Source: an uncultured Helcococcus sp. (GTDB taxonomy: Bacteria; Bacillota; Clostridia; Tissierellales; Peptoniphilaceae). Taken from it: DNA of 22,183 nucleotides. Positions 13,475 through 21,910 of the stretch are shown piece after piece. Each line of letters begins with the position of its first letter. Position 1 is the first letter of the stretch. The position numbers were made by a program, and so were the translations under genes. The stretch is from assembly GCA_947253305.1 (NCBI GenBank), contig CAMXYZ010000010.1:1-22183 (forward strand). Direction: 5' to 3'. The notes under the pieces were generated by a model. That model was not told the origin of the DNA. It ran no database searches and was given only the letters and a program-made list of their open reading frames with translations.

Positions 13475-14407
13475 ATGAAAAAAGATAAAATTATATTAAT
13501 TGGTGATGGTGCTGTAGGCTCATCATACGCATTCGCTTTAACATTACAAGGCGTAGGTAGAGAAATAGGAATTATAGATTTAAATAAGGAAAAGGCTGAA
13601 GGAGATGCAATGGATCTCTCAGATGCATTGGCATTTACTGCTCCTAAGAATATTTACAGTGCAGATTATGAGGACTGTGCTGATGCAAAGATAGTTGCAA
13701 TTACCGCGGGCGTTCCACAAAAACCAGGAGAAACAAGATTACAATTAGTAGATAAAAATCTTAAAGTATTTAAGTCAATTATAGAAAGTGTAATTGCTTC
13801 AGGCTTCGATGGCATATTTTTAATTGCATCAAATCCAGTTGATATTCTTGCATACGCAACATTGAAGTATTCAGGTTTCCCAAAAAACAGAGTTATAGGA
13901 ACAGGTACAGTTTTAGACTCATCAAGATTTAGAAAAGAAATTGCAGAACTAACAAATGTAGATGCAAGGTCTGTTCATGCTTATATTATGGGAGAACATG
14001 GAGATACAGAGTTTCCTGTTTGGTCTCATGCAAATATAGGCGGTCTACCAATAAATGAATGGTTACAACAAAATGAAGTTGATGAAGTGGTATTATTAAA
14101 TTCATTTAACAAAGTTAGAGATGCAGCATATGAAATTATTAATAGAAAAGGTGCAACATTTTACGGAATTGCTGCTGCCATGTCCAGAATAACAAAAGCT
14201 ATATTAAATGATGAAAATAGTATATTTCCAGTATCTTCATATCTAGATGGTGAATATGGTTATTCAGATGTATATGTAGGTGCTCCATCTATAATTAATG
14301 CGAATGGAGTCGAAAAAGTACTTGAAATACCACTAGTTGATACTGAAAGAGAAAGAATGGATATATCAATTAAGACATTAAAAGACATTATTGAAAAATC
14401 TTTTTAA
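13475..14407 (+). CDS. ldh: L-lactate dehydrogenase
   Basis: A 310-residue NAD-dependent enzyme that reduces pyruvate to L-lactate, regenerating NAD+ in fermentation. Rossmann motif GDGAVGSS is at 10-17. The substrate-specificity glutamine is Q82 (PQKPGETR), which marks LDH rather than malate dehydrogenase. The active-loop arginine is R88, the carboxylate-binding R151 (LDSSRF), with D148 and catalytic H175 in GEHGDTEFPVWS. Length is normal, and AGGAGG precedes ATG 13475. It is transcribed alone from the promoter/Rex-box region. No GC-containing terminator follows; an AT-only 10-bp hairpin (14439-14465) may serve instead. The enzyme is probably tetrameric and possibly activated by fructose 1,6-bisphosphate; the sequence does not settle this. 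Confidence 0.95.
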   Translation: MKKDKIILIGDGAVGSSYAFALTLQGVGREIGIIDLNKEKAEGDAMDLSDALAFTAPKNIYSADYEDCADAKIVAITAGVPQKPGETRLQLVDKNLKVFKSIIESVIASGFDGIFLIASNPVDILAYATLKYSGFPKNRVIGTGTVLDSSRFRKEIAELTNVDARSVHAYIMGEHGDTEFPVWSHANIGGLPINEWLQQNEVDEVVLLNSFNKVRDAAYEIINRKGATFYGIAAAMSRITKAILNDENSIFPVSSYLDGEYGYSDVYVGAPSIINANGVEKVLEIPLVDTERERMDISIKTLKDIIEKSF

Positions 14408-14452
14408 TATATTAAATAAGTAAAAATATTTAAAAATTTATATAATTTATAA

Positions 14453-14481
14453 TGGAAATTATATATTATTTGTAGTATAAT
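14453..14481 (+). promoter_or_regulatory. Probable promoter of the ruv-queA-tgt-yajC operon
   Basis: TGGAAA (14453-14458), 17 bases, TATAAT (14476-14481), with the start codon at 14517. The -35 matches 4 of 6 consensus bases. Confidence 0.5.
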
Positions 14482-14516
14482 TTTAATTATAAAAATTACT
14501 GCGAGAGGAGAGATAG

Positions 14517-15233
14517 ATGCAAGAAAATAATTTAAACTTTGAATTAAGTTTAGAATATCAATTTTTATATAATGATGATCCTGAATCAATTTTCTTGCTT
14601 TTATCTTGGTTAGAAAATAGAAGTGTAGGAGAAAGTCTAGCTCCCAAATATTCAGTAACTAAAGCTCTATTAACAGGACTTAGAAGAAGTATAAGAGGAA
14701 GAACAGACAAGAAGACAATAGTTGATGCGATTAGCAAACTAGTTAGTGATGATTTAAATAGACTTGAATTAGCATTCACAATAAAAGCATATAGAAATGC
14801 TATTACTTATGATGATTTAATAGATGAATTAGAAGTTTTAGCTTTAGAATATTATAGTTCTAAGCAATTATCCAATATGAAATTTTTATTCCATGAAGAC
14901 AATAGTTTAAAAGTCATAGAATTCAAAGATAAAGTAAAAGAAAAACTAATTCAATCAAAAATATTAGCAAATAATGAGCATCATGCAAATATTTTCTTAG
15001 ATAAGAATCTTAAAAAGAAATTTTACAGAGTTAATTTCTATATGGATAAACAGGTTGTAGTGGATTATACAAATACAGACATACTAATGCTAGAAGGAAA
15101 AAATCTTACTATTAACGAATTACTACACATCTATAATAAATCAAAATTTTATATTAATAGAGCCCTTAATGAAGCGTATCTAAATCAATTTTGGTATTCA
15201 TTAAATGATTCAGTACTATGTAGGTATCAATGA
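14517..15233 (+). CDS. Uncharacterised protein, translationally coupled to ruvC
   Basis: I do not recognise this 238-residue protein. It is hydrophilic, has no signal peptide or membrane segment, and looks mostly helical and charged. The N-terminal third contains LLLSWLENR and a basic patch GLRRSIRGRTDKK (about 60-72). The C-terminal part is richer in aromatic residues (VNFYMDKQVVVDYTN, KFYINRALNEAYLNQFWYSL). No nucleotide-binding, helicase, nuclease or metal-binding motif is visible. The start has AGGAG a few bases upstream. It is the first gene of the operon, and its TGA stop overlaps the ruvC start by four bases (ATGA), so the two are made together. That placement hints at a role near Holliday junction processing, but this is position-based inference only. 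The high AT content matches its neighbours. Confidence 0.8.
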   Translation: MQENNLNFELSLEYQFLYNDDPESIFLLLSWLENRSVGESLAPKYSVTKALLTGLRRSIRGRTDKKTIVDAISKLVSDDLNRLELAFTIKAYRNAITYDDLIDELEVLALEYYSSKQLSNMKFLFHEDNSLKVIEFKDKVKEKLIQSKILANNEHHANIFLDKNLKKKFYRVNFYMDKQVVVDYTNTDILMLEGKNLTINELLHIYNKSKFYINRALNEAYLNQFWYSLNDSVLCRYQ

Positions 15234-15724
15234 GAATACTCGGTATTGACCCAGGTTTAGCAATTGTTGGATATGGTGTAATAGAGAAAAAGGGCAACAC
15301 ATATAAAATACTAGAATATGGAACTATTCAAACAAAGGCTGATGAAAAAACACCAGATAGATTAGAAATTATTTTTAATGAATTAAATCAGATAATAAAA
15401 GACTTTGAGCCTGATGAAGTAGCTTATGAAAAATTATTTCATCAGAAGAATAGTAAAACAGTAATAGATGTTAGTCAAGCGCGAGGAGTTGAAATACTTG
15501 CTGCGAAGATAAATAATTTAAATATTTACGAATATACTCCTTTACAAATAAAGATGGCTCTTACAGGATACGGTCGTGCTAATAAAAAACAAATGCAAGA
15601 AAGTGTTAAGAGATTTCTAAATCTAAAAGAAATTCCACGACCAGATGACGCAGCTGATGCCTTAGCGATAGCGCTATGTCATTCATTTAGTGGTAAGTTC
15701 AAAAATTTATATACAATGGAGTAA
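15230..15724 (+). CDS. ruvC: Holliday junction resolvase RuvC
   Basis: A 164-residue RNase H-fold endonuclease that cuts Holliday junctions symmetrically as a dimer, acting with RuvAB. The four catalytic acids are present: D7 (ILGIDPG), E67 (VAYEKLF), D140 and D143 (RPDDAADALAIA). The segment FHQKNSKTVIDVSQARG and the LTGYGRANKKQM loop are family hallmarks. The length is typical. It starts inside the last codons of the upstream uncharacterised gene and ends three bases before ruvA. Confidence 0.97.
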   Translation: MRILGIDPGLAIVGYGVIEKKGNTYKILEYGTIQTKADEKTPDRLEIIFNELNQIIKDFEPDEVAYEKLFHQKNSKTVIDVSQARGVEILAAKINNLNIYEYTPLQIKMALTGYGRANKKQMQESVKRFLNLKEIPRPDDAADALAIALCHSFSGKFKNLYTME

Positions 15725-15727
15725 ATA

Positions 15728-16324
15728 ATGTTTTCATATATTATAGGGGAAGTAAAAGTATTAGAAGAAGATTTTGTTATATTAGAAAATAACAATATTG
15801 GATATAAAATTAATATGGCTTCGAGAAACATTTCTTCATTCATCAAAAATGAGACCAGAAAGATTTACACAGAATTCATCGTTAGAGAGGATGCAATTCT
15901 GTTATATGGTTTTGTTGATTTAGATGAGTTGGAAATGTTTTTAAATTTAAATCAAGTTACAGGTATAGGACCAAAAGCAGCACTATCTATATTGTCAACA
16001 TTGACTGTATATGAGATAAAATTAGCTATAGTAGGTAATGATATAAAGAAATTAACTATGGCACCAGGAATTGGTAAAAAATCTGCAAGTAGAATTATAC
16101 TTGAATTGACAGATAAAATTGATATTGAAAAATTGACAGATACCGGTGGAGAAATATTAAATAGAGAAAATACTATTGAAACTAATGAAAATTATGATAT
16201 TGCAATAGAAGCATTGATTAATTTAGGATATAATAGACAAGATGCAGTAAATGTATTGAAATCTATTGATATTAGTGAAATGGAATTATCAGATATTATA
16301 AAACAAGCTTTAAAGAGGATGTAG
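15728..16324 (+). CDS. ruvA: Holliday junction branch migration protein RuvA
   Basis: A 198-residue junction-recognition subunit that forms a tetramer on the four-way junction and loads RuvB rings. The N-terminal OB fold covers about 1-62 (MFSYIIGEV start). Two helix-hairpin-helix motifs follow (VTGIGPKAALSI near 77 and APGIGKKSASRI near 112). An acidic, flexible linker leads to the C-terminal RuvB-binding domain (about 155-198, with EALINLGYNRQDA). Its stop directly abuts the ruvB ATG. Confidence 0.96.
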   Translation: MFSYIIGEVKVLEEDFVILENNNIGYKINMASRNISSFIKNETRKIYTEFIVREDAILLYGFVDLDELEMFLNLNQVTGIGPKAALSILSTLTVYEIKLAIVGNDIKKLTMAPGIGKKSASRIILELTDKIDIEKLTDTGGEILNRENTIETNENYDIAIEALINLGYNRQDAVNVLKSIDISEMELSDIIKQALKRM

Positions 16325-17326
16325 ATGTCAGAAAATAGAATTGTAGGAAGTAATTCCTTTGGCGATGATGATACAACTGAATATAATTTGCGTCCGAGAT
16401 GGCTTAGAGAATACATTGGACAAAATAGGACAAAAGAAAAGCTATCCATATTTATAGATGCTGCAAAGATTAGAAATGATGCATTAGACCATGTTCTACT
16501 ACAAGGACCTCCGGGATTAGGTAAGACAACATTATCTCACATTATAGCTAATGAGTTAGGGGTTAATGTGAAAGTTACTTCAGGACCAGCTATAACTAGA
16601 CCGGGAGACTTAGCCAGCATACTAACTAATCTAAATGAAAATGATGTGTTATTTATAGACGAAATTCATAGAATAAGTAAGACAGTAGAAGAGGTGTTAT
16701 ATTCAGCACTAGAAGATTTTGCTTTAGATATAATTGTGGGTAAAGGACCTTCTGCTCAATCATTAAGAATTGATTTAGAGAAATTTACTTTAATTGGAGC
16801 TACTACCAAATCCGGTATGTTATCTTCTCCTTTGAGAGATAGATTTGGAGTTTTATTAGAACTGGATTTATATGAAATAGAAGATTTAGCACATATTATT
16901 GAAAGATCGGCAGGAATACTTGATGTTGAAATTGATAGAGAATCAGCTATCGAGATAGCTTCAAGATCTAGAGGAACTCCAAGAATAGCAAATAGATTAT
17001 TAAAGAGAGTTCGTGATTATGCACAAATTAAAGGATCTGGTGTAATAGATGTAGAAATAGCTAAAGAGGCTTTAGATTTTCTAGAAATTGATAGTATGGG
17101 ATTAGATAAATTAGATGAAAAAATCATCAAGATAATAGCTGAAAACTTCAATGGTGGTCCTGTTGGAATTGATACAATAGCGGCGGCGACAGGACAAGAA
17201 AATATTACAATAGAAGATGTATATGAGCCTTATCTTTTACAAATTGGATTTTTAAATCGAACTCCTAGAGGTCGTACACTTTCTAAAAAAGCATATGATC
17301 ACTATGGACTAAAGTATAAGGAATAA
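16325..17326 (+). CDS. ruvB: Holliday junction DNA helicase RuvB
   Basis: A 333-residue AAA+ motor that pumps DNA through the RuvA-bound junction. The N-terminal motif LRPRWLREYIGQ is at 22-33. Walker A GPPGLGKTT is at 61-69, Walker B VLFIDEIHR at 108-116, sensor 1 GATT at 158-161 and the arginine-finger region RDRFG at 171-175. Sensor 2 is GTPRIANRLLKRVRD, and the C-terminal winged helix ends with FLNRTPRGR. All catalytic elements are intact. It follows ruvA without a gap and precedes queA by two bases. Confidence 0.97.
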   Translation: MSENRIVGSNSFGDDDTTEYNLRPRWLREYIGQNRTKEKLSIFIDAAKIRNDALDHVLLQGPPGLGKTTLSHIIANELGVNVKVTSGPAITRPGDLASILTNLNENDVLFIDEIHRISKTVEEVLYSALEDFALDIIVGKGPSAQSLRIDLEKFTLIGATTKSGMLSSPLRDRFGVLLELDLYEIEDLAHIIERSAGILDVEIDRESAIEIASRSRGTPRIANRLLKRVRDYAQIKGSGVIDVEIAKEALDFLEIDSMGLDKLDEKIIKIIAENFNGGPVGIDTIAAATGQENITIEDVYEPYLLQIGFLNRTPRGRTLSKKAYDHYGLKYKE

Positions 17327-17328
17327 TA

Positions 17329-18351
17329 ATGAATACAAAAGATTTTGATTTTGTATTAGATTCATCTTTTATAGCTCAACATCCTGAGGAAAAAAGATCA
17401 GAATCTAAATTAATGATTTTAAATAAAGAGAATGAAAGTATAGAGCACAAACATTTTTACGATATAATAGACTATTTAGAAGAGGGAGATTGCCTAGTAA
17501 TTAATGACTCTAAAGTAATACCTGCAAGATTATATGGTCATAGAGAAGGTAGAGATGAGATGCTTGAAGTCTTTCTTCTAACTAATATAGAAAACAAATT
17601 ATGGGAATGCCTAGTTCGCCCAGGAAGAAAGATGAAGATTGGTACAGAAATAATTTTTGGAGATAGATTAAAAGGTAAAGTCGTAGATATTACTGAAGAA
17701 GGACATAGAATTATCGATATGGAATATGATGGTATATTTAATGAGATACTAGAAGAAATTGGAAATATGCCTCTTCCTCCATATATAACTGAAGAATTAA
17801 AAGATAGTTCTAAATATCAGACTGTGTATGCAGAACATGATGGATCTGTTGCTGCACCAACTGCAGGATTGCATTTTACAAAAGATTTGTTAAAGCAAAT
17901 AGAAGATAAAGGTGTTAAAATCGCACATGTAACACTTCATGTTGGTCTGGGAACTTTTAAACCAGTTTCTGATGATAATATCGAAAATCATAAGATGCAT
18001 AGCGAATACTACATCTTAGACGATAAAAATGCACAGATTATAAATGAAGCTATTAATAATGGTAAGAGAATAATTGCCGTAGGAACTACTTCTGTTAGAA
18101 CTCTTGAAACAATTGCAAGCAAATATGGTAAAATAGAAGCTAGTAGCGACTGGACAGATATATTCATCTATCCAGGATATGAATTTAAAGTAATAGATGC
18201 GATAATTACAAATTTTCATTTACCAAAATCGACATTAATTATGCTTATAAGTGCATTTTATAATAGAGAAAGAATTTTAGAAGCATATGAAGAAGCGAAA
18301 AATAACCATTATAGATTTTTTAGTTTTGGAGATTCTATGTTTATAAATTAG
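17329..18351 (+). CDS. queA: S-adenosylmethionine:tRNA ribosyltransferase-isomerase QueA
   Basis: A 340-residue enzyme that transfers and isomerises the ribosyl part of S-adenosylmethionine onto preQ1 in tRNA, giving epoxyqueuosine at wobble position 34. Family motifs: LVINDSKVIPARLYG (56-70), the APTAGLHFT stretch near 176-184, THLHVGLGTFKPV-like sequence in VTLHVGLGTF, and TNFHLPKSTLIMLISAF near 294. The length is standard. It lies between ruvB and tgt, whose product supplies its substrate tRNA. No preQ1 synthesis genes (queC/D/E/F) and no queG/queH gene are in the window, so the source of preQ1 and the last step are not shown. Confidence 0.97.
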   Translation: MNTKDFDFVLDSSFIAQHPEEKRSESKLMILNKENESIEHKHFYDIIDYLEEGDCLVINDSKVIPARLYGHREGRDEMLEVFLLTNIENKLWECLVRPGRKMKIGTEIIFGDRLKGKVVDITEEGHRIIDMEYDGIFNEILEEIGNMPLPPYITEELKDSSKYQTVYAEHDGSVAAPTAGLHFTKDLLKQIEDKGVKIAHVTLHVGLGTFKPVSDDNIENHKMHSEYYILDDKNAQIINEAINNGKRIIAVGTTSVRTLETIASKYGKIEASSDWTDIFIYPGYEFKVIDAIITNFHLPKSTLIMLISAFYNRERILEAYEEAKNNHYRFFSFGDSMFIN

Positions 18352-18359
18352 GAGTTGAT

Positions 18360-19481
18360 ATGAGCTTAAAATATAATTTAATAAAAAAATCAAGTGAATG
18401 CGAGGCTAGATTAGGTGAAATAATTACACCTCATGGTAAAATTGAAACGCCTATATTTATGCCTGTAGGAACCAGAGCTACTGTAAAAGCGATGTCTGTA
18501 GACGAATTAGAAGAAATTAATGCACAGATTATTTTAGGTAATACATATCATCTATTTTTAAGACCTGGTGATGAACTAGTAAAAAAAGCAGGTGGATTAC
18601 ACAAGTTTATGAATTGGGATAGACCAATATTAACTGATAGTGGTGGTTTCCAAGTATTCAGTTTATCTGATAGCAATGAAATTACGGAAGAAGGTGTTTA
18701 TTTCAAATCTCATATAGATGGGTCTAGACAATTTATTTCGCCAGAAAAATCAATTGAAATACAGCAAAATTTAGGTGCCGACATAATGATGGCATTTGAT
18801 GAATGTGTTTCAGCAGATGCGACAAAAGAATATGTTGCAAACTCATTAGAAATGACTTTAAGATGGTTAGATAGATGTATTGAGTCTAAGACAAATGACA
18901 ATCAAGCATTATTCGGAATCGTTCAAGGTGGATTATTCAAAGACCTAAGAAAGAAATCCGCAGAAGAAACTATAAAAAGAAATTGTGATGGATTTGCAAT
19001 TGGTGGATTAAGTGTCGGTGAAACAAGAGAAGAAATGATTGATATACTTAGATATACAACACCACTACTTCCAGAAGATAAACCAAGATATAATATGGGG
19101 GTTGGTACTCCGGATTATCTTTTTGAATCAGTTGAAGCAGGAATTGACATGGCGGACTGTGTTCTTCCTACTAGAAATGCGAGAAATGGTTCTGCATTAA
19201 CTTCAAAGGGACCAATTAATATGAAAAATGCAAGCTTTAAGGAAGATTTTACACCACTGGATCACGAATGCGATTGTAAAGTATGTAAGAATTATACGAG
19301 AGCATATATTAGACATCTAATCAATGTTGGTGAAATACTTGGAGCTAGACTGATTACTTATCACAATCTTTATTTCCTAACTGATTTAATGAGAAAAATT
19401 AGGGAATCTATAAAAGAAGATAGATTTTTAGAATTTAAGGAAGAATTTTATAAAAAATATGGATATACAAAGGAGAAATAA
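18360..19481 (+). CDS. tgt: tRNA-guanine transglycosylase (queuine/preQ1 tRNA-ribosyltransferase)
   Basis: A 373-residue TIM-barrel enzyme that swaps guanine-34 for preQ1 in tRNAs with GUN anticodons. Residues seen: general acid/base D93 (LTDSGGFQVFSL), base-binding FDEC near 146-149, GGLSVGE at 215-221 and the nucleophile D266 in MADCVLPTRNARNG. The structural zinc site is C304, C306, C309 and H335. The length matches bacterial Tgt. It follows queA by eight bases, with AGGAG in the gap. Its stop codon touches the yajC start. Confidence 0.98.
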   Translation: MSLKYNLIKKSSECEARLGEIITPHGKIETPIFMPVGTRATVKAMSVDELEEINAQIILGNTYHLFLRPGDELVKKAGGLHKFMNWDRPILTDSGGFQVFSLSDSNEITEEGVYFKSHIDGSRQFISPEKSIEIQQNLGADIMMAFDECVSADATKEYVANSLEMTLRWLDRCIESKTNDNQALFGIVQGGLFKDLRKKSAEETIKRNCDGFAIGGLSVGETREEMIDILRYTTPLLPEDKPRYNMGVGTPDYLFESVEAGIDMADCVLPTRNARNGSALTSKGPINMKNASFKEDFTPLDHECDCKVCKNYTRAYIRHLINVGEILGARLITYHNLYFLTDLMRKIRESIKEDRFLEFKEEFYKKYGYTKEK

Positions 19482-20102
19482 ATGTTAAATTTAGTATTAG
19501 CAACACAGGAAGTAAATCAAGGTGGTCTAATAAGTTCATTAATGATGTTTGTATTAATAGGGGTAGCATTCTACTTTATGATACTTAGACCACAAAAAAA
19601 ACAACAACAAAAAATGCAAGAAACAATGGAATCATTAAAAGTAGGAGACCATATTGTAACAAGGGCTGGTGTTAGAGGTGTTATTGTTCAATTAAAAGGT
19701 GATTCTGTAATAATTGAAACAGGACCAGACAAAACAACATTTGAATTGTTAAAACAAGCAGTTTCTCATGTAGAAGCAGGTACTGAATCAAGTGAATCAC
19801 CATATCTAAATCAACCAGTTGGGGATTTATCATATGGAAATGATGTAAGATTCATTGAAAAATTAAATGAATTAAAAGATAAGGATAATTCAAATATGGA
19901 TTACGACTTATTACTAGAAGATGTTTATGAATTTGTAGTTCTTGAAGGAAAATCCAAAACAGAAGATGTTCAAGCTACATTTAGATTAGATAAAGAAAGA
20001 GCAGATTTAATATTAGATCAACTTGAAGACGTGGGTGCATTAAGTACAAAAAATATGGATGGTACAAGATCAGTATTGATAGATCCTAGACAGAATTTAT
20101 AA
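19482..20102 (+). CDS. yajC: YajC-like preprotein translocase subunit with C-terminal FtsK-gamma-like winged helix
   Basis: A 206-residue protein, about twice the usual YajC length (roughly 85-115). Residues 1-98 are an ordinary YajC: a short N-terminus, one membrane segment (about 16-35), the motif FYFMILRPQKKQQQKM, and the small beta domain GDHIVTRAGVRGVIVQL. After an acidic Ser/Glu linker (about 100-138), residues 139-203 resemble the gamma domain of FtsK/SpoIIIE. DYDLLLEDVYEFVVLEGK matches the first helix, the VQATFRLDKERADLILDQL region matches the turn and recognition helix, and LEDVGALSTKNMDGTRSVLID matches the wing. The recognition helix lacks the usual RR-FRIGYNRAAR basic residues, so sequence-specific DNA binding may be lost. 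Reading is continuous, with no frameshift. YajC normally associates with SecDF in the membrane; no secD/secF lies next to it here. Confidence 0.88.
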   Translation: MLNLVLATQEVNQGGLISSLMMFVLIGVAFYFMILRPQKKQQQKMQETMESLKVGDHIVTRAGVRGVIVQLKGDSVIIETGPDKTTFELLKQAVSHVEAGTESSESPYLNQPVGDLSYGNDVRFIEKLNELKDKDNSNMDYDLLLEDVYEFVVLEGKSKTEDVQATFRLDKERADLILDQLEDVGALSTKNMDGTRSVLIDPRQNL

Positions 20103-20109
20103 TATTTGA

Positions 20110-20142
20110 AAAAATGAAGAGTATTATACTTTTCATTTTTTT
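20110..20142 (+). terminator. Terminator between yajC and recJ
   Basis: AAATGAAGAGTA (20112-20123), loop TTA, TACTTTTCATTT (20127-20138) with one G-T pair, running into T7. It begins a few bases after the yajC stop and ends 16 bases before the recJ start. Confidence 0.82.
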
Positions 20143-20157
20143 GTATAAGGCAAAACT

Positions 20158-21909
20158 ATGGAAAATTGGTATTTACAAAATAAAATAGAACAATTTAATA
20201 AAATTAGAGATTATGAAGAGTTCAGTAATTTTCAAAAAATCATTCTTGCTAATAGAAATATAGTTGATGAATACTCTCTTTCAACTTTCTATAATCCGGA
20301 TTTGAATAATTTACATAGTCCTTTATTAATGAAGGATATGGAAAAAGCAGTAGATATATTATTTGAGTCAATTCTAAATGATGAAAAGATTAAAATTGTA
20401 GGAGATTACGATCAGGATGGAGTATCAGCAACTGTAATACTATTAAAGGGGATAGGGATGTTTTATTCTAATATATCTTATGCTATACCCAATAGAATTG
20501 ATGATGGATATGGATTGAATAAAAATATAGTTGATGAATGTATAGCAGATGATATTCATTTAATTATTACATGTGACAATGGTATATCTGCTTTTGAAGC
20601 TATAGAATATGCTAAATCAAATGGGATTAAAGTATTAGTCACAGATCACCATGAAGTTGTTACAATTGATGGTGAACAAGTACTTCCAAATGCAGATGCG
20701 ATAGTTAATCCTCAAAGACTAGATGATGAATATCCATATAAAGGGATTTGTGGCGCTTTAGTAACATTCAAATTTATACAAGCAATATATGAATTATATG
20801 GGCATAAGTTAGGACTTGATATTAACAAAATTAATAATTTAATCCAATTTGCTGCATTAGCTACGGTATCTGATATGATGAAAATTGTAGACGAGAATAG
20901 AATTGTCGTTATAGAAGGATTAAAAGTCTTAAATAAAAGTCCTAATATTGGTATATCTACATTAATTGATGAAATAAATTGGACAAATGATATAAATATC
21001 TATGTTATTGGTTTTTTAATAGGTCCAATAATTAATGCCTCGGGAAGAATATATACTGCTAAACTTGGAGTTGAACTCTTTATCGAGGATGATATCAATA
21101 TAGTTAGAGAATATGCAAAAACTTTAGTTGAACTTAATAACGAAAGAAAAAAAATGACAAATGAATCTCTAGAGATTGCAATTAATCAGATTATTGATGA
21201 AAAGCTATATAATAATGATATAATAGTTTTATATAATGATAGTTTTCACGAAAGTATTTGTGGACTTATTGCAGGAAGGGTTAAAGATAAATTTCATAGA
21301 CCAAGTATTATACTTACAGATTCTTCTGATGAAGGAATAATTAAAGGTTCTGGAAGAAGTATCGATACTTATGATATGTATCGTAATTTAAGTAAATTTA
21401 GAGATAATTTCAATTCTTTCGGTGGTCATAAAATGGCATGTGGATTAAGTTTTGAAAAAACATATCTAAACGAATTTACAAAACAAATAAATGAAGATAG
21501 TCCATTAAATGAGAAAGATTTTTATGTAAATTTTGATATAGATTATAATATGAATTTTAGACAAATTAATTTCAATATAATCGATGAACTTGATAAATTA
21601 AAACCATTTGGATATGGATTTAGTGAGCCAAAATTTGCTACAAAAAATGTTAATATAAACTCAATTAATGTACTTGGTAAGAATAAAAATGTTGTAAAAC
21701 TATATCTACAAGATGGTGAGAGCATCCATGAAGGAATCTTATTTAATGTAGATATGATAATAGATAAATTTAGTGCTAAATATAATATCAAATCAATTGA
21801 TGATTTTGAAAAATTAAAAAATAAAAAAGTAGATGTACTTTATAGATTAGGTACAAATACTTTTAATAATAGAACTAATATTCAGTTAAATATTGTTTCG
21901 ATGAGGTAA
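20158..21909 (+). CDS. recJ: Single-stranded-DNA-specific exonuclease RecJ
   Basis: A 583-residue 5'-to-3' ssDNA exonuclease for recombination and mismatch or base-excision repair. The DHH-family motifs are present: DYDQDGVSA at 83-91, CDNGISA at 139-145, DHHE at 163-166, and VSDMMKIVDENR as the motif IV region. The DHHA1 part has GSGRS near 397 and GGHKMACGLSF at about 422-432. The C-terminal OB-like region ends at VSMR. The length is at the short end of the family, similar to compact RecJ forms. The ribosome site is weak (AAGG at 20147-20150), and a terminator lies directly upstream with no clear promoter. One base separates its stop from the relA start. Confidence 0.95.
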   Translation: MENWYLQNKIEQFNKIRDYEEFSNFQKIILANRNIVDEYSLSTFYNPDLNNLHSPLLMKDMEKAVDILFESILNDEKIKIVGDYDQDGVSATVILLKGIGMFYSNISYAIPNRIDDGYGLNKNIVDECIADDIHLIITCDNGISAFEAIEYAKSNGIKVLVTDHHEVVTIDGEQVLPNADAIVNPQRLDDEYPYKGICGALVTFKFIQAIYELYGHKLGLDINKINNLIQFAALATVSDMMKIVDENRIVVIEGLKVLNKSPNIGISTLIDEINWTNDINIYVIGFLIGPIINASGRIYTAKLGVELFIEDDINIVREYAKTLVELNNERKKMTNESLEIAINQIIDEKLYNNDIIVLYNDSFHESICGLIAGRVKDKFHRPSIILTDSSDEGIIKGSGRSIDTYDMYRNLSKFRDNFNSFGGHKMACGLSFEKTYLNEFTKQINEDSPLNEKDFYVNFDIDYNMNFRQINFNIIDELDKLKPFGYGFSEPKFATKNVNINSINVLGKNKNVVKLYLQDGESIHEGILFNVDMIIDKFSAKYNIKSIDDFEKLKNKKVDVLYRLGTNTFNNRTNIQLNIVSMR

Positions 21910-21910
21910 T

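Noticed and set aside
14439..14465. Perfect 10-bp hairpin TATATAATTT/AAATTATATA after ldh.
   Set aside because: It is AT-only without a proper T-run, so a weak terminator at best; it also overlaps the candidate operon promoter at 14453-14481. Not listed as a feature.
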